The notes below the pieces were generated by a model. It saw only the letters and a program-made list of their open reading frames with translations. It searched no databases and was not told the DNA's origin. Position numbers and translations under genes: made by a program. A DNA stretch of 64,000 bases from a virus, in IMG/VR virus record IMGVR_UViG_3300035670_000030, positions 79,731 through 143,730 of that record; one strand, 5' to 3'. Within the stretch, counting starts at the first letter, position 1. Every line of letters begins with the position of its first letter. Of the stretch, positions 9,406-20,000 are shown in pieces.

Positions 9406-11811
9406 TTAGGATGCGTTATAAGACGCTCTGTTAAATTGCGATTGAACATATCTAACTGTATTATTAGCTTTTGATAATTTTGGTGGTTTAGTTGAAAAAG
9501 TTGCGGTAGTTGTAAAACCATCAGACGATAAACTTATATCTAAATTTGATAATCCATTTTGAGGGCTAAGCGTTATATTTGATGGTTCGCCAGCAAATGT
9601 ATATTTAATTTCTTCTTGCGGTCTAGAACAAACCGCATCTGCTGGTTTAATTAAATTGCTAGGACGTCTCGATTGAAAAGAATCTTCGTCTGGATCTGTA
9701 ATATTTTCATTATTAATTCTAATTTCTGCGACATCATTTGCCACACCAGGATTTCCAGCAGACCATAAAAATTGTTCCGTTCCTACTGTACTAATTTTAT
9801 TGATATTAATATTGTATCTGCATACAACCTGTAAACTTCCATCAGATGGAGCGAAAATTCTAAGAGAGCCGCCTTTAAGAGAAATACTACAAGATTTTGC
9901 TGTTTTTGTTATCAAACCACTAACATAATCATCAGGGTTAGTCGTATCATTCGTAGTTCCCCCCGCTGCCTCTATAGCCTTATCTCTTGCAATTTCTTCG
10001 GCAGCTTTACAGGAACCTTTTTCTAAACTTTCATCATATTGAGGGCAATTTTTTTTACCAGATTGAATATTAGCATTTTTCTGATCATAATATGTTTGCT
10101 CAAGAGGGTTTAATCCCCTACTAGTTGAAGATCTAAATCCAATTTTATTTCTTACAAATTTTTCACTATTTGGAAAAATTATTAAAGTATTTACTTTTTT
10201 TGATTGTTCGCCAGTAAGTATTTTTGCAGTAACTAGCGCATCTGAGATTCCAGACTCTTTTAAATCAATATGAATAGGCGCACAATTTTGAATTTCATTT
10301 GCTAAATTTTCATAACCAAGAGCTTCTTGCGCGCTAGTTTCGTCATGGCTCATGGTACCACCCCTATCGATAATTCTTCTACCTGCAAAATTTTCACTAC
10401 CTTGTTCTTGGACTTGCCCCTCTGGATCTACAGAAATTTCTACTTCTATTGTATAATTAGAATTACAATAAAAAAATGAACCAGAAGAATCTGAAGCTCG
10501 ATAATATCTACCATGATATTGTAATAATTTTTGTTCAATTTCATGCCATTTATCAGCAATTGTCGGATCTCTGTTAATAAAATTAAAGTCATAGTTAGGA
10601 AGATCTTTTGCATCAAAAGCTTCTAAGTCAGAAATCATATCCTGAAAACCAAATTTTTTAAGAGCGCTTATAATTTTTAGTTTATTAGTTGTAATACCAC
10701 TATTTATTTTATATCCAAGAGCTTCCCAATGTTCATTTTGAAAACTGTATAAATCTCTTAAACTTCTTGATACATAACCTAAGAAAGCTGCGTGAACAAA
10801 ATTGTCTTGGTTTCTTTTCCCGCCCCATCTTCCTTTGTCTGCATTGATAGATTGGGGCGCACCAACTTTATTTATAAAATAACTAATTGGATATGGAGAT
10901 AACGAATATAAAACAACTCTCGATTTTGAAGCACTCAGAGCTTTAACTGCAGATCTCGGCATTGCCGTATATCCAATACCATATTGTCTAAATGTTCCCT
11001 GCATAGAAACAGATTTTTCTTTTGAAATAATGCTTGGGTGAGAAATATCTGGAATGGTAGCAACGCCAACAGAAACATCAAAAAATCTAAGCGTATTTGT
11101 TGAAAAATCCCAATAATAATCAAAACCTAGATCTGAGCACCAACTACTTAAAACTTCTCTTAGAGTTCCTTCATGAGTTGCTTTCCATTCATTATTATTT
11201 GGTGCAGATGACATATTTACAGGAATTTGGCCTTTTAAATCATTAAAAGTATAATAAGTATCTGGTATATCACATACAGAATTTGCGAATTTTTCATGCC
11301 CAACCAAAATAACATTTCCAACTTTTGTAGATCCCAAAGAATAAGATTTAGATGGAACTGTTATTCTACCTAATCTTTTCTCTACAAATTCCGTATAAGG
11401 AAAACCTGATAATTTTGTATTTCTTCTCGGTACTAATATAGACTCGTCACTAAAATCAAAAGTTTTATTTTTATTTTGCAGCGTCCCATTTTTTCCCAAC
11501 AACCCGCGTTTCCATAATAAAACATAGTATCTATCTAATATTATACTATTATCAATAAGAGTTACTTGTAATGTTTTTTCTCCAGCAGATTCTCGAAAAT
11601 TATAAGACCAAACAATTCCATTAAATTTAAAATTTCCAAAAGTTACTGAAGTTTGAGAATTTAAAGCTGGAGTTGAATAAATACCATTTTCATTCACAAT
11701 ATCTATTGTTAATTTAGATGGTTCAGCAGAGTATCCAATACTCATATTTAGTCCATATATTACCCCGCCATAATTTGGCCCTGATATTGTTGGTACATTT
11801 TTTATTGCCAT
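9406..11811 (-). CDS. Putative baseplate/tail hub protein
   Basis: 801 residues. The N-terminal part (VTLIDNSIILDRYYVLLWKRG, then TLREVLSSWCSDLGFDYYWDFSTNTLRFFD near residues 220-250) resembles tail hub proteins of the gpD/gp27 type, where a first beta domain is followed by this recognisable segment. The C-terminal part includes another beta-rich domain with SCSISLKGGSLRIFAPSDG. Position downstream of the tape measure and two distal-tail paralogues agrees with a hub or tip role. The start at 11811 is supported by AAGGAAAAAGGAA immediately upstream and by a GTGTAA motif 29 nt upstream. The assignment is by pattern and context, not by a decisive motif. Confidence 0.6.
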   Translation of the reverse strand: MAIKNVPTISGPNYGGVIYGLNMSIGYSAEPSKLTIDIVNENGIYSTPALNSQTSVTFGNFKFNGIVWSYNFRESAGEKTLQVTLIDNSIILDRYYVLLWKRGLLGKNGTLQNKNKTFDFSDESILVPRRNTKLSGFPYTEFVEKRLGRITVPSKSYSLGSTKVGNVILVGHEKFANSVCDIPDTYYTFNDLKGQIPVNMSSAPNNNEWKATHEGTLREVLSSWCSDLGFDYYWDFSTNTLRFFDVSVGVATIPDISHPSIISKEKSVSMQGTFRQYGIGYTAMPRSAVKALSASKSRVVLYSLSPYPISYFINKVGAPQSINADKGRWGGKRNQDNFVHAAFLGYVSRSLRDLYSFQNEHWEALGYKINSGITTNKLKIISALKKFGFQDMISDLEAFDAKDLPNYDFNFINRDPTIADKWHEIEQKLLQYHGRYYRASDSSGSFFYCNSNYTIEVEISVDPEGQVQEQGSENFAGRRIIDRGGTMSHDETSAQEALGYENLANEIQNCAPIHIDLKESGISDALVTAKILTGEQSKKVNTLIIFPNSEKFVRNKIGFRSSTSRGLNPLEQTYYDQKNANIQSGKKNCPQYDESLEKGSCKAAEEIARDKAIEAAGGTTNDTTNPDDYVSGLITKTAKSCSISLKGGSLRIFAPSDGSLQVVCRYNININKISTVGTEQFLWSAGNPGVANDVAEIRINNENITDPDEDSFQSRRPSNLIKPADAVCSRPQEEIKYTFAGEPSNITLSPQNGLSNLDISLSSDGFTTTATFSTKPPKLSKANNTVRYVQSQFNRASYNAS

Positions 11812-11840
11812 TTCCTTTTTCCTTTATATTCCTATTTAAT

Positions 11841-11846
11841 TTACAC
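11841..11846 (-). promoter_or_regulatory. Candidate late-promoter motif GTGTAA
   Basis: GTGTAAATTAAATAGG occurs 29 nt before the hub gene start. It overlaps the stop codon of the upstream gene, so an internal promoter within the tail block is suggested. It has the same motif as the other late blocks. Confidence 0.4.
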
Positions 11847-13835
11847 AAAAAAATCGTCTGTATTATTATAAATTACTTCTTTAAATACGCTTGGTTCTTT
11901 AAAAACTCCAGAAATTAAATCATAATTACTATTTTCAATATAATTGCTATTAATTTTTTGTTTAATACCATTATAATAAACTTGCGAACAGCCATGATTA
12001 AATGGGTAATTAAATTTTAATGTTCCAGAATTTCCTGATACATAATTATTATAATGGTTTATTTCTCTAACCATAAAATAATTTAAATCATTAGAAGGAT
12101 TTACGTTTAGAAAATATAAATTCATACCAGTTTCAATCCTCTCAACTGAGTAGTCAATACCACTAATTAATTTTTGACCATTTTTAAAAACAAAAGCATC
12201 AACACCACTGTTTGATGATTGATAAAAAATTTCTCCAAATATATTACCTGTTCTTTGTGAAAAACTTGATTTTCCACTAAAGTAGTCGTAAAATAAAAAA
12301 TCTTTTACACCAAAAAATTTATTTGTTTCAACTGTTGTCCCAGTTATAAAATAATCAAATTTTGGACTTCGTATTATTTCATATCCGCTTGGAATAAGTT
12401 CATAACCATCATCAATTAGCGCTTGTCCATTACCAAACATTAAAACTTCATTTGGGCCAAATTCTCTATCGATATAAAAATAATTTTCATTTAAAACATC
12501 GTATCCTAAATTTATATTATAATCTAAAACTTTACTTTGATTTTTTTCTGCATATATTTCTACTATATCATTATCTATTGGCTCTACACTAGCAGGGCCA
12601 ACCGCTGTTAATAAACTAATTTCTTTATAAGATAATGAGGCCAAGTAGTTATCATCATATGAGTACAAAACATCGCCAGTGTTATTAAAATAAGAATCAC
12701 ATATTAAACCAGTTACAAACACATTTTCGATACCAGTGTCTATTCCTATTAATTCGATCTCTGTAAATCCTGTCACGTATGTAATTCCAGTTAATGGTAC
12801 CGTCACTAAAACTTCGTTATATATTTCTCCAGATAAAGCAATTTGTTCTACAATATTAACACTGTTTCCACAGTTATCAATGTAAGATCCCAAAAATTTA
12901 CCACTATAGCCAGTAATACCAGTATATACATAACCAGAATTAATTTGTTGATATCCAGTGATACCAGTAATACCACTTTCGAATCCTGAAACTAAAACCC
13001 CAGTAACAGTAGAATAAGAATACCCAGATCCAGATAAAAATCCTGTCGTATAACAATATTCTTCTAAATCGCCCTCAAAACCCGTAGGTTCTGAAAAAAA
13101 TCCCCTAGCTAAAACATTTGCATAAACATAAGGTATATTATTAAATATATATAACCTATCCATATAACCACTAAAATTTGAAGGATTATTAGAATCCCAA
13201 GCGTATCCATTTGGATTTCCTCCTACATATAAATTAGAACTATTTATGAAATTGTTTTGATAAATTTCAAATTCTTGAGATGAAAATTGAAAATTATTAT
13301 TATTAAAATGTCCTAGAGTAATAACAGAATTTGTTCGATTGATGACCAAAATATTTTTATCTGACAGTATACCAGTATATGTAAAAGTAAATGATCCTTC
13401 TATATTATTCCAATATTTTAGATATAATTTATTGGCATCATTAATTCCGATATTAAATCCAGAATAAGTATTAAACGAATTTCCAGTGACTGAAGACAAT
13501 AGAACTTCATTGCCCATTCTTAGTTTTTCATATGAAATCAAAATAGTAGATTCATTTAAAGAATAGTCTTTACTTAATTTAAAATAATTTGTCGTGTTAA
13601 AATTTCCACTCCCAGAATAATCAAAAAACCCATTCCCACCGATAGTGTTTAGAATCCCAGATGAAGCGCCAGTTGCCCACGGATCACCATATACTATATC
13701 AGTATTCGTTGTGGGGTTAGATCTGAATGAAAATGCTGTGACAATATCTGCGTAGTTTATGTTTAACGCATCTACTAAAAAATTCATTCCTGAAATTATA
13801 TTTACCATATTATTATGAAATAAGTGGACCATCAA
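11841..13835 (-). CDS. Tail protein with LamG-like lectin domain and Thr-Gly repeats
   Basis: 664 residues. Residues ~60-240 have the pattern of a LamG/concanavalin A-like fold (KDYSLNESTILISYE, NNFINSSNLYVGGNPNG, FSGYMDRLYIFNN). The middle (~270-390) is a dense run of TG/SG dipeptides (SGFESGITGITGYQQINSG). The C-terminal part repeats FYYDYFSG/VFKNGQKLISGIDY-like strands, including GNGQALIDDGYEL and KNGQKLISGIDYS, typical of phage tail fibre beta modules. The start overlaps the end of the upstream gene by 23 bp. It is likely a tail-tip or side-fibre component that binds cell-surface glycans. Confidence 0.65.
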   Translation of the reverse strand: MMVHLFHNNMVNIISGMNFLVDALNINYADIVTAFSFRSNPTTNTDIVYGDPWATGASSGILNTIGGNGFFDYSGSGNFNTTNYFKLSKDYSLNESTILISYEKLRMGNEVLLSSVTGNSFNTYSGFNIGINDANKLYLKYWNNIEGSFTFTYTGILSDKNILVINRTNSVITLGHFNNNNFQFSSQEFEIYQNNFINSSNLYVGGNPNGYAWDSNNPSNFSGYMDRLYIFNNIPYVYANVLARGFFSEPTGFEGDLEEYCYTTGFLSGSGYSYSTVTGVLVSGFESGITGITGYQQINSGYVYTGITGYSGKFLGSYIDNCGNSVNIVEQIALSGEIYNEVLVTVPLTGITYVTGFTEIELIGIDTGIENVFVTGLICDSYFNNTGDVLYSYDDNYLASLSYKEISLLTAVGPASVEPIDNDIVEIYAEKNQSKVLDYNINLGYDVLNENYFYIDREFGPNEVLMFGNGQALIDDGYELIPSGYEIIRSPKFDYFITGTTVETNKFFGVKDFLFYDYFSGKSSFSQRTGNIFGEIFYQSSNSGVDAFVFKNGQKLISGIDYSVERIETGMNLYFLNVNPSNDLNYFMVREINHYNNYVSGNSGTLKFNYPFNHGCSQVYYNGIKQKINSNYIENSNYDLISGVFKEPSVFKEVIYNNTDDFFV

Positions 13836-15420
13836 AAGTCCATGTCTCGTTTATTGTTACAGTTTTAATATCATTATTCTTTGAAATATTTCTATCTTCT
13901 AATAATAAATTCGCTCTACCATTAGTATAGTTAGATTTCATTCTATTTACTTCACTAATTGCTGCGCTTTCCGCTGTAGAAATATTTTTATTCATCCTTG
14001 CGGTTGCTGTGACAGAAATTTGTATTCGGGACCTATTCGCGCATCTTAAATTTTGAACATTATGTTCTCTTGGCGTGAAAGCGGATGTATTTGGAACATG
14101 AATAAAAATAGACGGATTAAAAGTAATACTAGAACTGATATTTAAAATGTCAGCACTAAATACAACTGCTTTATTAGAATACTGGGCATTATAAGTAATT
14201 TGGGCATTAAATCTATCAAAACTTATAGATTCAGTTAAAGGAACAGGATTTAAATCAGAAGCTCCAAATTCTGATAAATATTCTTCTGATGCTAATGAGT
14301 ATGGAAAGAATCTATTTTGATAAAATTCATTAACTTTTTGCCATTTCGTTGCTAAATCTCCATATTTACAAGAAATTGTAGAACTTAAATTAACCGTTCG
14401 GATACATTTTAAAGAATCTTCATTAATATCAACAGTATAATTATTAATTAATTGATCTGAAAAATCGTTATTATATGAAGAACTAAAGCTTAATCTGTTT
14501 TCTTCCGATACCTCTTCTAATGATTGTGATATAGGACGATTAGAAATAGGTTCTTTAAAAACTCTACTACAAATTTGACTTGCGATACTATATAAATCTA
14601 AACTGTTATAATCATTTCTTAACACAGTAAGATTATTGCCTTGTAAATCGCCATTAATATTTACAGTAACAATACCATCATCAATTCCAGAATTTAAATC
14701 AACAGAATAATTTAAAATAGAATTGTTAGGATTTTCTAAGTTTGTTGATTTTTTGTAAGTTCCTTCCCACGAATAAGTTCCATTAAATCTATCTACGACT
14801 TCTTGGGTTGAATATAAAAGAAATGGGCGAGATGCTACAGCATTTCTATTTTTTATTAAAATAGGTGAAATTCCATTTATATTACCAGTTTTAGAGAGAA
14901 CCCATTCTTTTGCATTTTCTATTGCATTTTTATTTTTAGCAATTATACCTTTTGCGGAAATAGAGTGGATTACATTTAAAATATCCCCCTCTTCTTCATC
15001 AAAAGAAAAAGTTTCTTCTGGCTCAACAATGCCATAATAATCTTTAAATAAACCAGAATCATAAACAGTGATATCTATAGAATAAGGTAATAAACCATAC
15101 CAAGAAGACTGCTCAATATTAATTGAATTTATTACTGCATTAGCACCTGTATATAAACCAGACCCATTTTCAGTTATTAATAATGTTTTATAATTTTCAT
15201 TAAAATTTTCATGTAATTTCTGGGCAGCTTCTGCTAATAAATTATAAGAATTAGAACCCAAAAATTTACCAGTTAATTGACCTTCTAAAGTAATATTAGT
15301 AACTTGATTCCATTTTGTTCCAAAATCAATATAGTCATTAGAAATAGAAACAAATGGCACTGTTGAGATACCACTAAAAGCATCCTTATTGTTATATAAA
15401 ATTTTTACATTGTCACTCAT
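13813..15420 (-). CDS. Putative distal tail protein, paralogue of its upstream neighbour
   Basis: 535 residues, predicted mostly beta with two or more internal repeats of the type YSVDINxxG followed by N.NG..GN. The overall plan (short N-terminal strand with a YNNKDAF or FNNVEVLGYD motif, then TxxGxLT and a ~40-residue helix) parallels the next gene upstream, which suggests duplication. Both lie between the tape measure gene and the hub candidate, the usual place for distal tail or baseplate-wedge-like proteins. No enzymatic motif is seen. There is a 1-bp gap to the upstream gene, so the two are co-transcribed. Confidence 0.6.
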   Translation of the reverse strand: MSDNVKILYNNKDAFSGISTVPFVSISNDYIDFGTKWNQVTNITLEGQLTGKFLGSNSYNLLAEAAQKLHENFNENYKTLLITENGSGLYTGANAVINSINIEQSSWYGLLPYSIDITVYDSGLFKDYYGIVEPEETFSFDEEEGDILNVIHSISAKGIIAKNKNAIENAKEWVLSKTGNINGISPILIKNRNAVASRPFLLYSTQEVVDRFNGTYSWEGTYKKSTNLENPNNSILNYSVDLNSGIDDGIVTVNINGDLQGNNLTVLRNDYNSLDLYSIASQICSRVFKEPISNRPISQSLEEVSEENRLSFSSSYNNDFSDQLINNYTVDINEDSLKCIRTVNLSSTISCKYGDLATKWQKVNEFYQNRFFPYSLASEEYLSEFGASDLNPVPLTESISFDRFNAQITYNAQYSNKAVVFSADILNISSSITFNPSIFIHVPNTSAFTPREHNVQNLRCANRSRIQISVTATARMNKNISTAESAAISEVNRMKSNYTNGRANLLLEDRNISKNNDIKTVTINETWTFDGPLIS

Positions 15421-15421
15421 T

Positions 15422-17059
15422 TTATGAATATTTATAAGTTGCTTCGTATGTTATTGTTTTGTCTGTTTCATTTGATGAATAATTAATAGATTCTAAATAT
15501 TCATCATTTCCTAATCCAGGTGTTCCACCAGCATAATTTTTAGCTTTTGTAAAATAATTCCAACTATTAAATGTGCTAACTGTGCAACCAACTTCCATAT
15601 TGACCTTAACAGTATATGTACCTTGTTTTTTTAGATCCCTATTTTGGTTTAAAGCAAATGTACGATTTGGTATAATAAAATCTTTAGTAATAGGTAGTAA
15701 ACCCGTATCTGTTTTTTCTATATCTATTTTTTTAATTCCAGCGTCTGATCCATCTTTAACTGTTGGGTCATCCGTATATGTAAAATTGTAATTAATAAAA
15801 CCTTCATATTTATTACGGTTAATAGTTTTATTGATTTCCTTTAAGGTTCCTCCTATTTTATTTGTGGCTTCGTCATTGTAAAAACTAGTAACTCGACCGA
15901 ATATTCCACCTTTAGCTGCATTCCATCCAATTTTAGCTTTATCATATTTATCATTTGAGCCAATTTTTCCATTACCTTTAACAGAGCCATTCTCAGAAGC
16001 GCTCCATACTCCGTTTTCGCTTCTATCTAAATTACTTACATATTCCCAAATATAAGAAGAATTTATTTTTTTAGGGTCGTTATCAAAAGTTATCGTAAAA
16101 TTTATAGTGCCATTAAACTTATTAACTTGAACAGATTTGCTAATAAATTGCTGGTTTAAGTCTGTGATAATATTAAATTTTGTTTTATAGTTTTGGAATA
16201 CGGCATTACATCTAGAATAAACACCAACTACTTGCTCGTCATATCCAGCCAGAGCATTTTCATATAGTGATGGGACATCATATTCAGCTTTTATCGAACA
16301 ATTTTCACTTGCTGTTGCGATACCATTTTCATCTATTTCAACCGAATGAGTTCTAACAAAAGAATAATTTTTATTATTATTTAATGTGCTATACGAAAAC
16401 GTTCTTCTAAATCCACACTTACCAGTAATAGTATTATAATTTTCACTATTTAATACTTTGTAATTATTTCTAGTTGTGTAATTTCCTTCTGCAATATTAG
16501 AACTCGATGGGATTGTTTTTAATAGTTCTGTAGCTAAAGATTGTGCTAAACTAATTAAATTTATATTTTTATTATCTGCATCATACTCTATATCAATAGA
16601 ATGTTCTCCACCAAGCACTTTATTTTGAGTATCGAAATCTAAAGAAAAACTTTCTGAAAAACTTTTAATTAAATTAAAACTTTTATTATTAATATCAATC
16701 CCATCAAACTCTTTTGAATTCAAATCTGCAATTGGTACTTCCATCAAAACTTCAATAGTTGCTTCGTACTGTGTATAACGAACCCAATTTCCAGAATCAA
16801 CAGAAAAAGATTTTACTTTTCCGACTCCGAAGTTTACACTATTAATTATTATTTCTTGAAATTCCTGCGTAAGTTTTATAATTTCTTTAGTATTTGTAAA
16901 AACGCCTTTAACACCATTATCATTTGTTAAATCTAGTATATAGCCACGAATAGATATAGTTCTTAAAGATGAGTAAAATAAAGATCTTTCACCAAAAAAA
17001 TTATTTTGATGATCATAGCCTAGAACTTCTACATTATTAAATAGTAGATTAGTTGCCAT
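15422..17059 (-). CDS. Putative distal tail protein (545 aa)
   Basis: 545 residues, starting MATNLLFNNVEVLGYD. It has repeated elements of the type SYTF..NYTFVR/NYNFTYTDDPT and ends in a beta strand (TITYEATYKYS). It appears homologous in layout to the following gene (13813-15420). Immediately upstream (5-bp gap) lies the tape measure gene, so it probably sits at the distal tail end where tape measure, tube and hub meet. The function is inferred from synteny; no catalytic signature is visible. Confidence 0.6.
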   Translation of the reverse strand: MATNLLFNNVEVLGYDHQNNFFGERSLFYSSLRTISIRGYILDLTNDNGVKGVFTNTKEIIKLTQEFQEIIINSVNFGVGKVKSFSVDSGNWVRYTQYEATIEVLMEVPIADLNSKEFDGIDINNKSFNLIKSFSESFSLDFDTQNKVLGGEHSIDIEYDADNKNINLISLAQSLATELLKTIPSSSNIAEGNYTTRNNYKVLNSENYNTITGKCGFRRTFSYSTLNNNKNYSFVRTHSVEIDENGIATASENCSIKAEYDVPSLYENALAGYDEQVVGVYSRCNAVFQNYKTKFNIITDLNQQFISKSVQVNKFNGTINFTITFDNDPKKINSSYIWEYVSNLDRSENGVWSASENGSVKGNGKIGSNDKYDKAKIGWNAAKGGIFGRVTSFYNDEATNKIGGTLKEINKTINRNKYEGFINYNFTYTDDPTVKDGSDAGIKKIDIEKTDTGLLPITKDFIIPNRTFALNQNRDLKKQGTYTVKVNMEVGCTVSTFNSWNYFTKAKNYAGGTPGLGNDEYLESINYSSNETDKTITYEATYKYS

Positions 17060-17064
17060 TTAAA

Positions 17065-20000
17065 TTAACCTCCCCTTGCCTCTCTTGGTGTTATATTTGA
17101 CGAGGCTTTAGGTGGAACTTTTTGACCAAGAGCAACTCTAACTTTTTCAATAATAGTTGGAATTGCATTTTGAACGGCCTCACCAACAGCGGCAGCGATA
17201 TCTCCACCACCCTGTGCTTGAACAGTTACATTTACTGGAGCGCTAGTTGTTGTTTGTATATTAGGTTGTGCACCAGTATTCGTATTTGCATTATTAGTTT
17301 GAGTTGCATTCGCAGTTTCAAAACTTGTTTGTAGATTAGCAATTATATTTCTTAAACTTTCAATTCCACCAGTTAAATTATTTAATGCTCCTGTATTAGT
17401 ATTTAAAGCCGCTTCTTGTTGAGCGAACATTTCAGGTTTTTCTTGTACTGGTTTATTAATATTTCCTGTCGTTGTTTGAGGATTTTTATTAAATAACCTA
17501 TCAAGGACAGCATCAACATCATTTGATCTTTTACCATTGATTCCTGGAGAAATTAATATGTCATTAAGTATACTATTCGTAGTATTAATTGCTTCAACTG
17601 TCGGCTCATTACCTTCAGTTGTAATTCTTTCTCTAGCAAGTTTAGCAACTTCATCAAGAATTATTTTTGCTTCTGGTGTTTGAGCGCCCATCTGAACAGC
17701 TCTTTCTTTTAAAGCTTGTAAAACAGGGTCTTGATATTTTTTAGTAATAGCTTCAAACTGTGTTTCGTCTAAAGCCCCAGTTTGTCTAGCAACTTGTAAT
17801 TGTGCAATAGTTTTAAGCCCACCAAGTTCTGGAATTGTTTGAAGTGCAGCATTAATTTCATCTCTAACAATTTGAGGTGTTTCACTTGATTTTGCTACAG
17901 TCTGCAATTCTGTAACCTGTCTTCTTAAAAATTCTTCAACACCAGCAATCCCAGCTTGATATGCTTTACCTGTGGGGTCGGGAGTATACCCAGTAAAAGA
18001 TTGTAAATTTCCGATAAGTTTTAAAGCTTCTCTACCAAATTCTGGAGCCATTTCTTGGCGCGCTCTTTGAGCCGCTCCATATTGATATCTAAAATCATTT
18101 GTCCCTTGTCTATAATCGAAACGAAAATCTACTTGTTGACCTTGAAATTGATCAAAAGCTTTTGTTGATTCTAGAACTTTATCAAAAACACCTTGTCCTG
18201 GTTCTTTTGGATTAAGAAATTCATCTATTCCCCCACCAAAAGCTTGTGCTTGACTTATTTTTTGTATTAAAATTCTTTGTAATTGCTCCTTAGCTAATTT
18301 CTTAAATGATTGAACAGATTCTTGTTTTAAAAGTTTAATTTCAGAATTAACTTTTGAAGATTCTTCTTTTAATTGTGTGCTAATTTTAGTTCTTGTTTCT
18401 GCATTAACATTCGCATCTGCTAATTTACTATCAATTTGTGCTAATAAAGTTTCTAAATTAATTGTACCAGAACTTTGTAGATATTGATTGAGAACAGATT
18501 GCACTTCTTTAAATGCTCGCGTCTGTTGAAAAGCTTGTACTGATAGTTGATCATTTGTTTTAGTTATATCTTTGGATGTTCCGTCTTGTCTTGCTCCACC
18601 AATTGTTTCTCCAGTAGCATCTTTAAAAGCATCATTAATAGAAGAATTGATTGTATCTACAAAACTAAATTTAATATTTTCAATTCCTTCAATCTGAGAT
18701 TGAGCGATACCCGCAATTTGCTCTCTCAATGCGAAAGCTTCTGCTAATGGGGCTTCCGGACCAACAATTGTAGCAGCTGTTTCAGTTTTTCTTGTAAACC
18801 TATCTGCAAAAATCTCTTGTCTAGCGAATTGTTCCCTAGATCTTGCTAATTTTCTTTCTGATTCTGCCGCGAATTGTGCGACTCTTATATTTCTTTCTAA
18901 GTTTTCTATAATTTTAGCGGTTGCTTCTGTAGCGGCTTTTTTCTTTACCGCTTCGTCTTGAGTTGCCGCTGCTAATTCATCAGCAGCTGTTTTAGCGTTT
19001 TTAGCTTTTTCTGTATTTTGTATAAAACTTTGTCCAAGATCACCTACCACATTTTGGAAATCTTGAGCATTATTATTAGCCTGAGCAATAAACTGAGCAA
19101 CAATATCAGCTTTGCCTTCTTGTTCGGGAATAACCTTATTTAATAATGCTTCTAATGCTCCAACATCTCCAGTTTGAATTTGATTAAGCTGTTTAACAAA
19201 ATCTATACCACCAGCTTTTTGTAAAGCATCAATAGCATCCTGTCCAGTTCTTCCTTGTGTAACCGCTTGTCCAAAAACAGACATATTTGTTCTACTAGCT
19301 TGTGTTCCAACACCAGTCTCGCTTGGTAAATAATAATCTATATAATCTTGCAATGATGGGCCATTTAGAGCCTTTGAAAATTCACTAATTGCTCCAATAC
19401 CAGTATAGTTTAATACACCAGCTGCATTTCTAAGAAAGTTTCTAGATTCTACATCTCCAGTTACTTGCCCTAAATCTGCAGCTGCTTCTCTTGATTGTAA
19501 TTCAGCAGTTTTTTCTGCAAGAACTTTTGCATACTCTGTTTCTAATTGTCCTGTTTTTGCTGCCGCAGATAAACGTTTTTGATCTTCGGCAGAAAGACCA
19601 GACAATATTTTAGCATATTCTTCTGAAGCTTTATTTATTACTTCTTGAGAAGTGCTTGGATCTTCAAGTCCTTGTTGTAATGTTTCAAAAGACGCTAATA
19701 ATTTTGCCCCAGAATCACTAAATTTTGTTAATTCTTCTCCAGCTTTTTTTGCTGATTGTGATAATTCTGGAAAATCTGAAGCAAATGAAGATACAATTTT
19801 TGGTATTGTTAATAATGACCCAACTACAGTACCCACTGCAGCTCCAACTGGTCCAAATACAGCACCTGTTCCAGCAAAACCAGCTATCTCACCAGCAGCA
19901 CTAACAACTTCTCCACCTCTTCTTGCTCCAGCTGTTTCTTGGCCAATTATATTTTTAAGTGTTTCAGCGATAATGGGACCGCCAAGAGCAAGGGCGAAGC

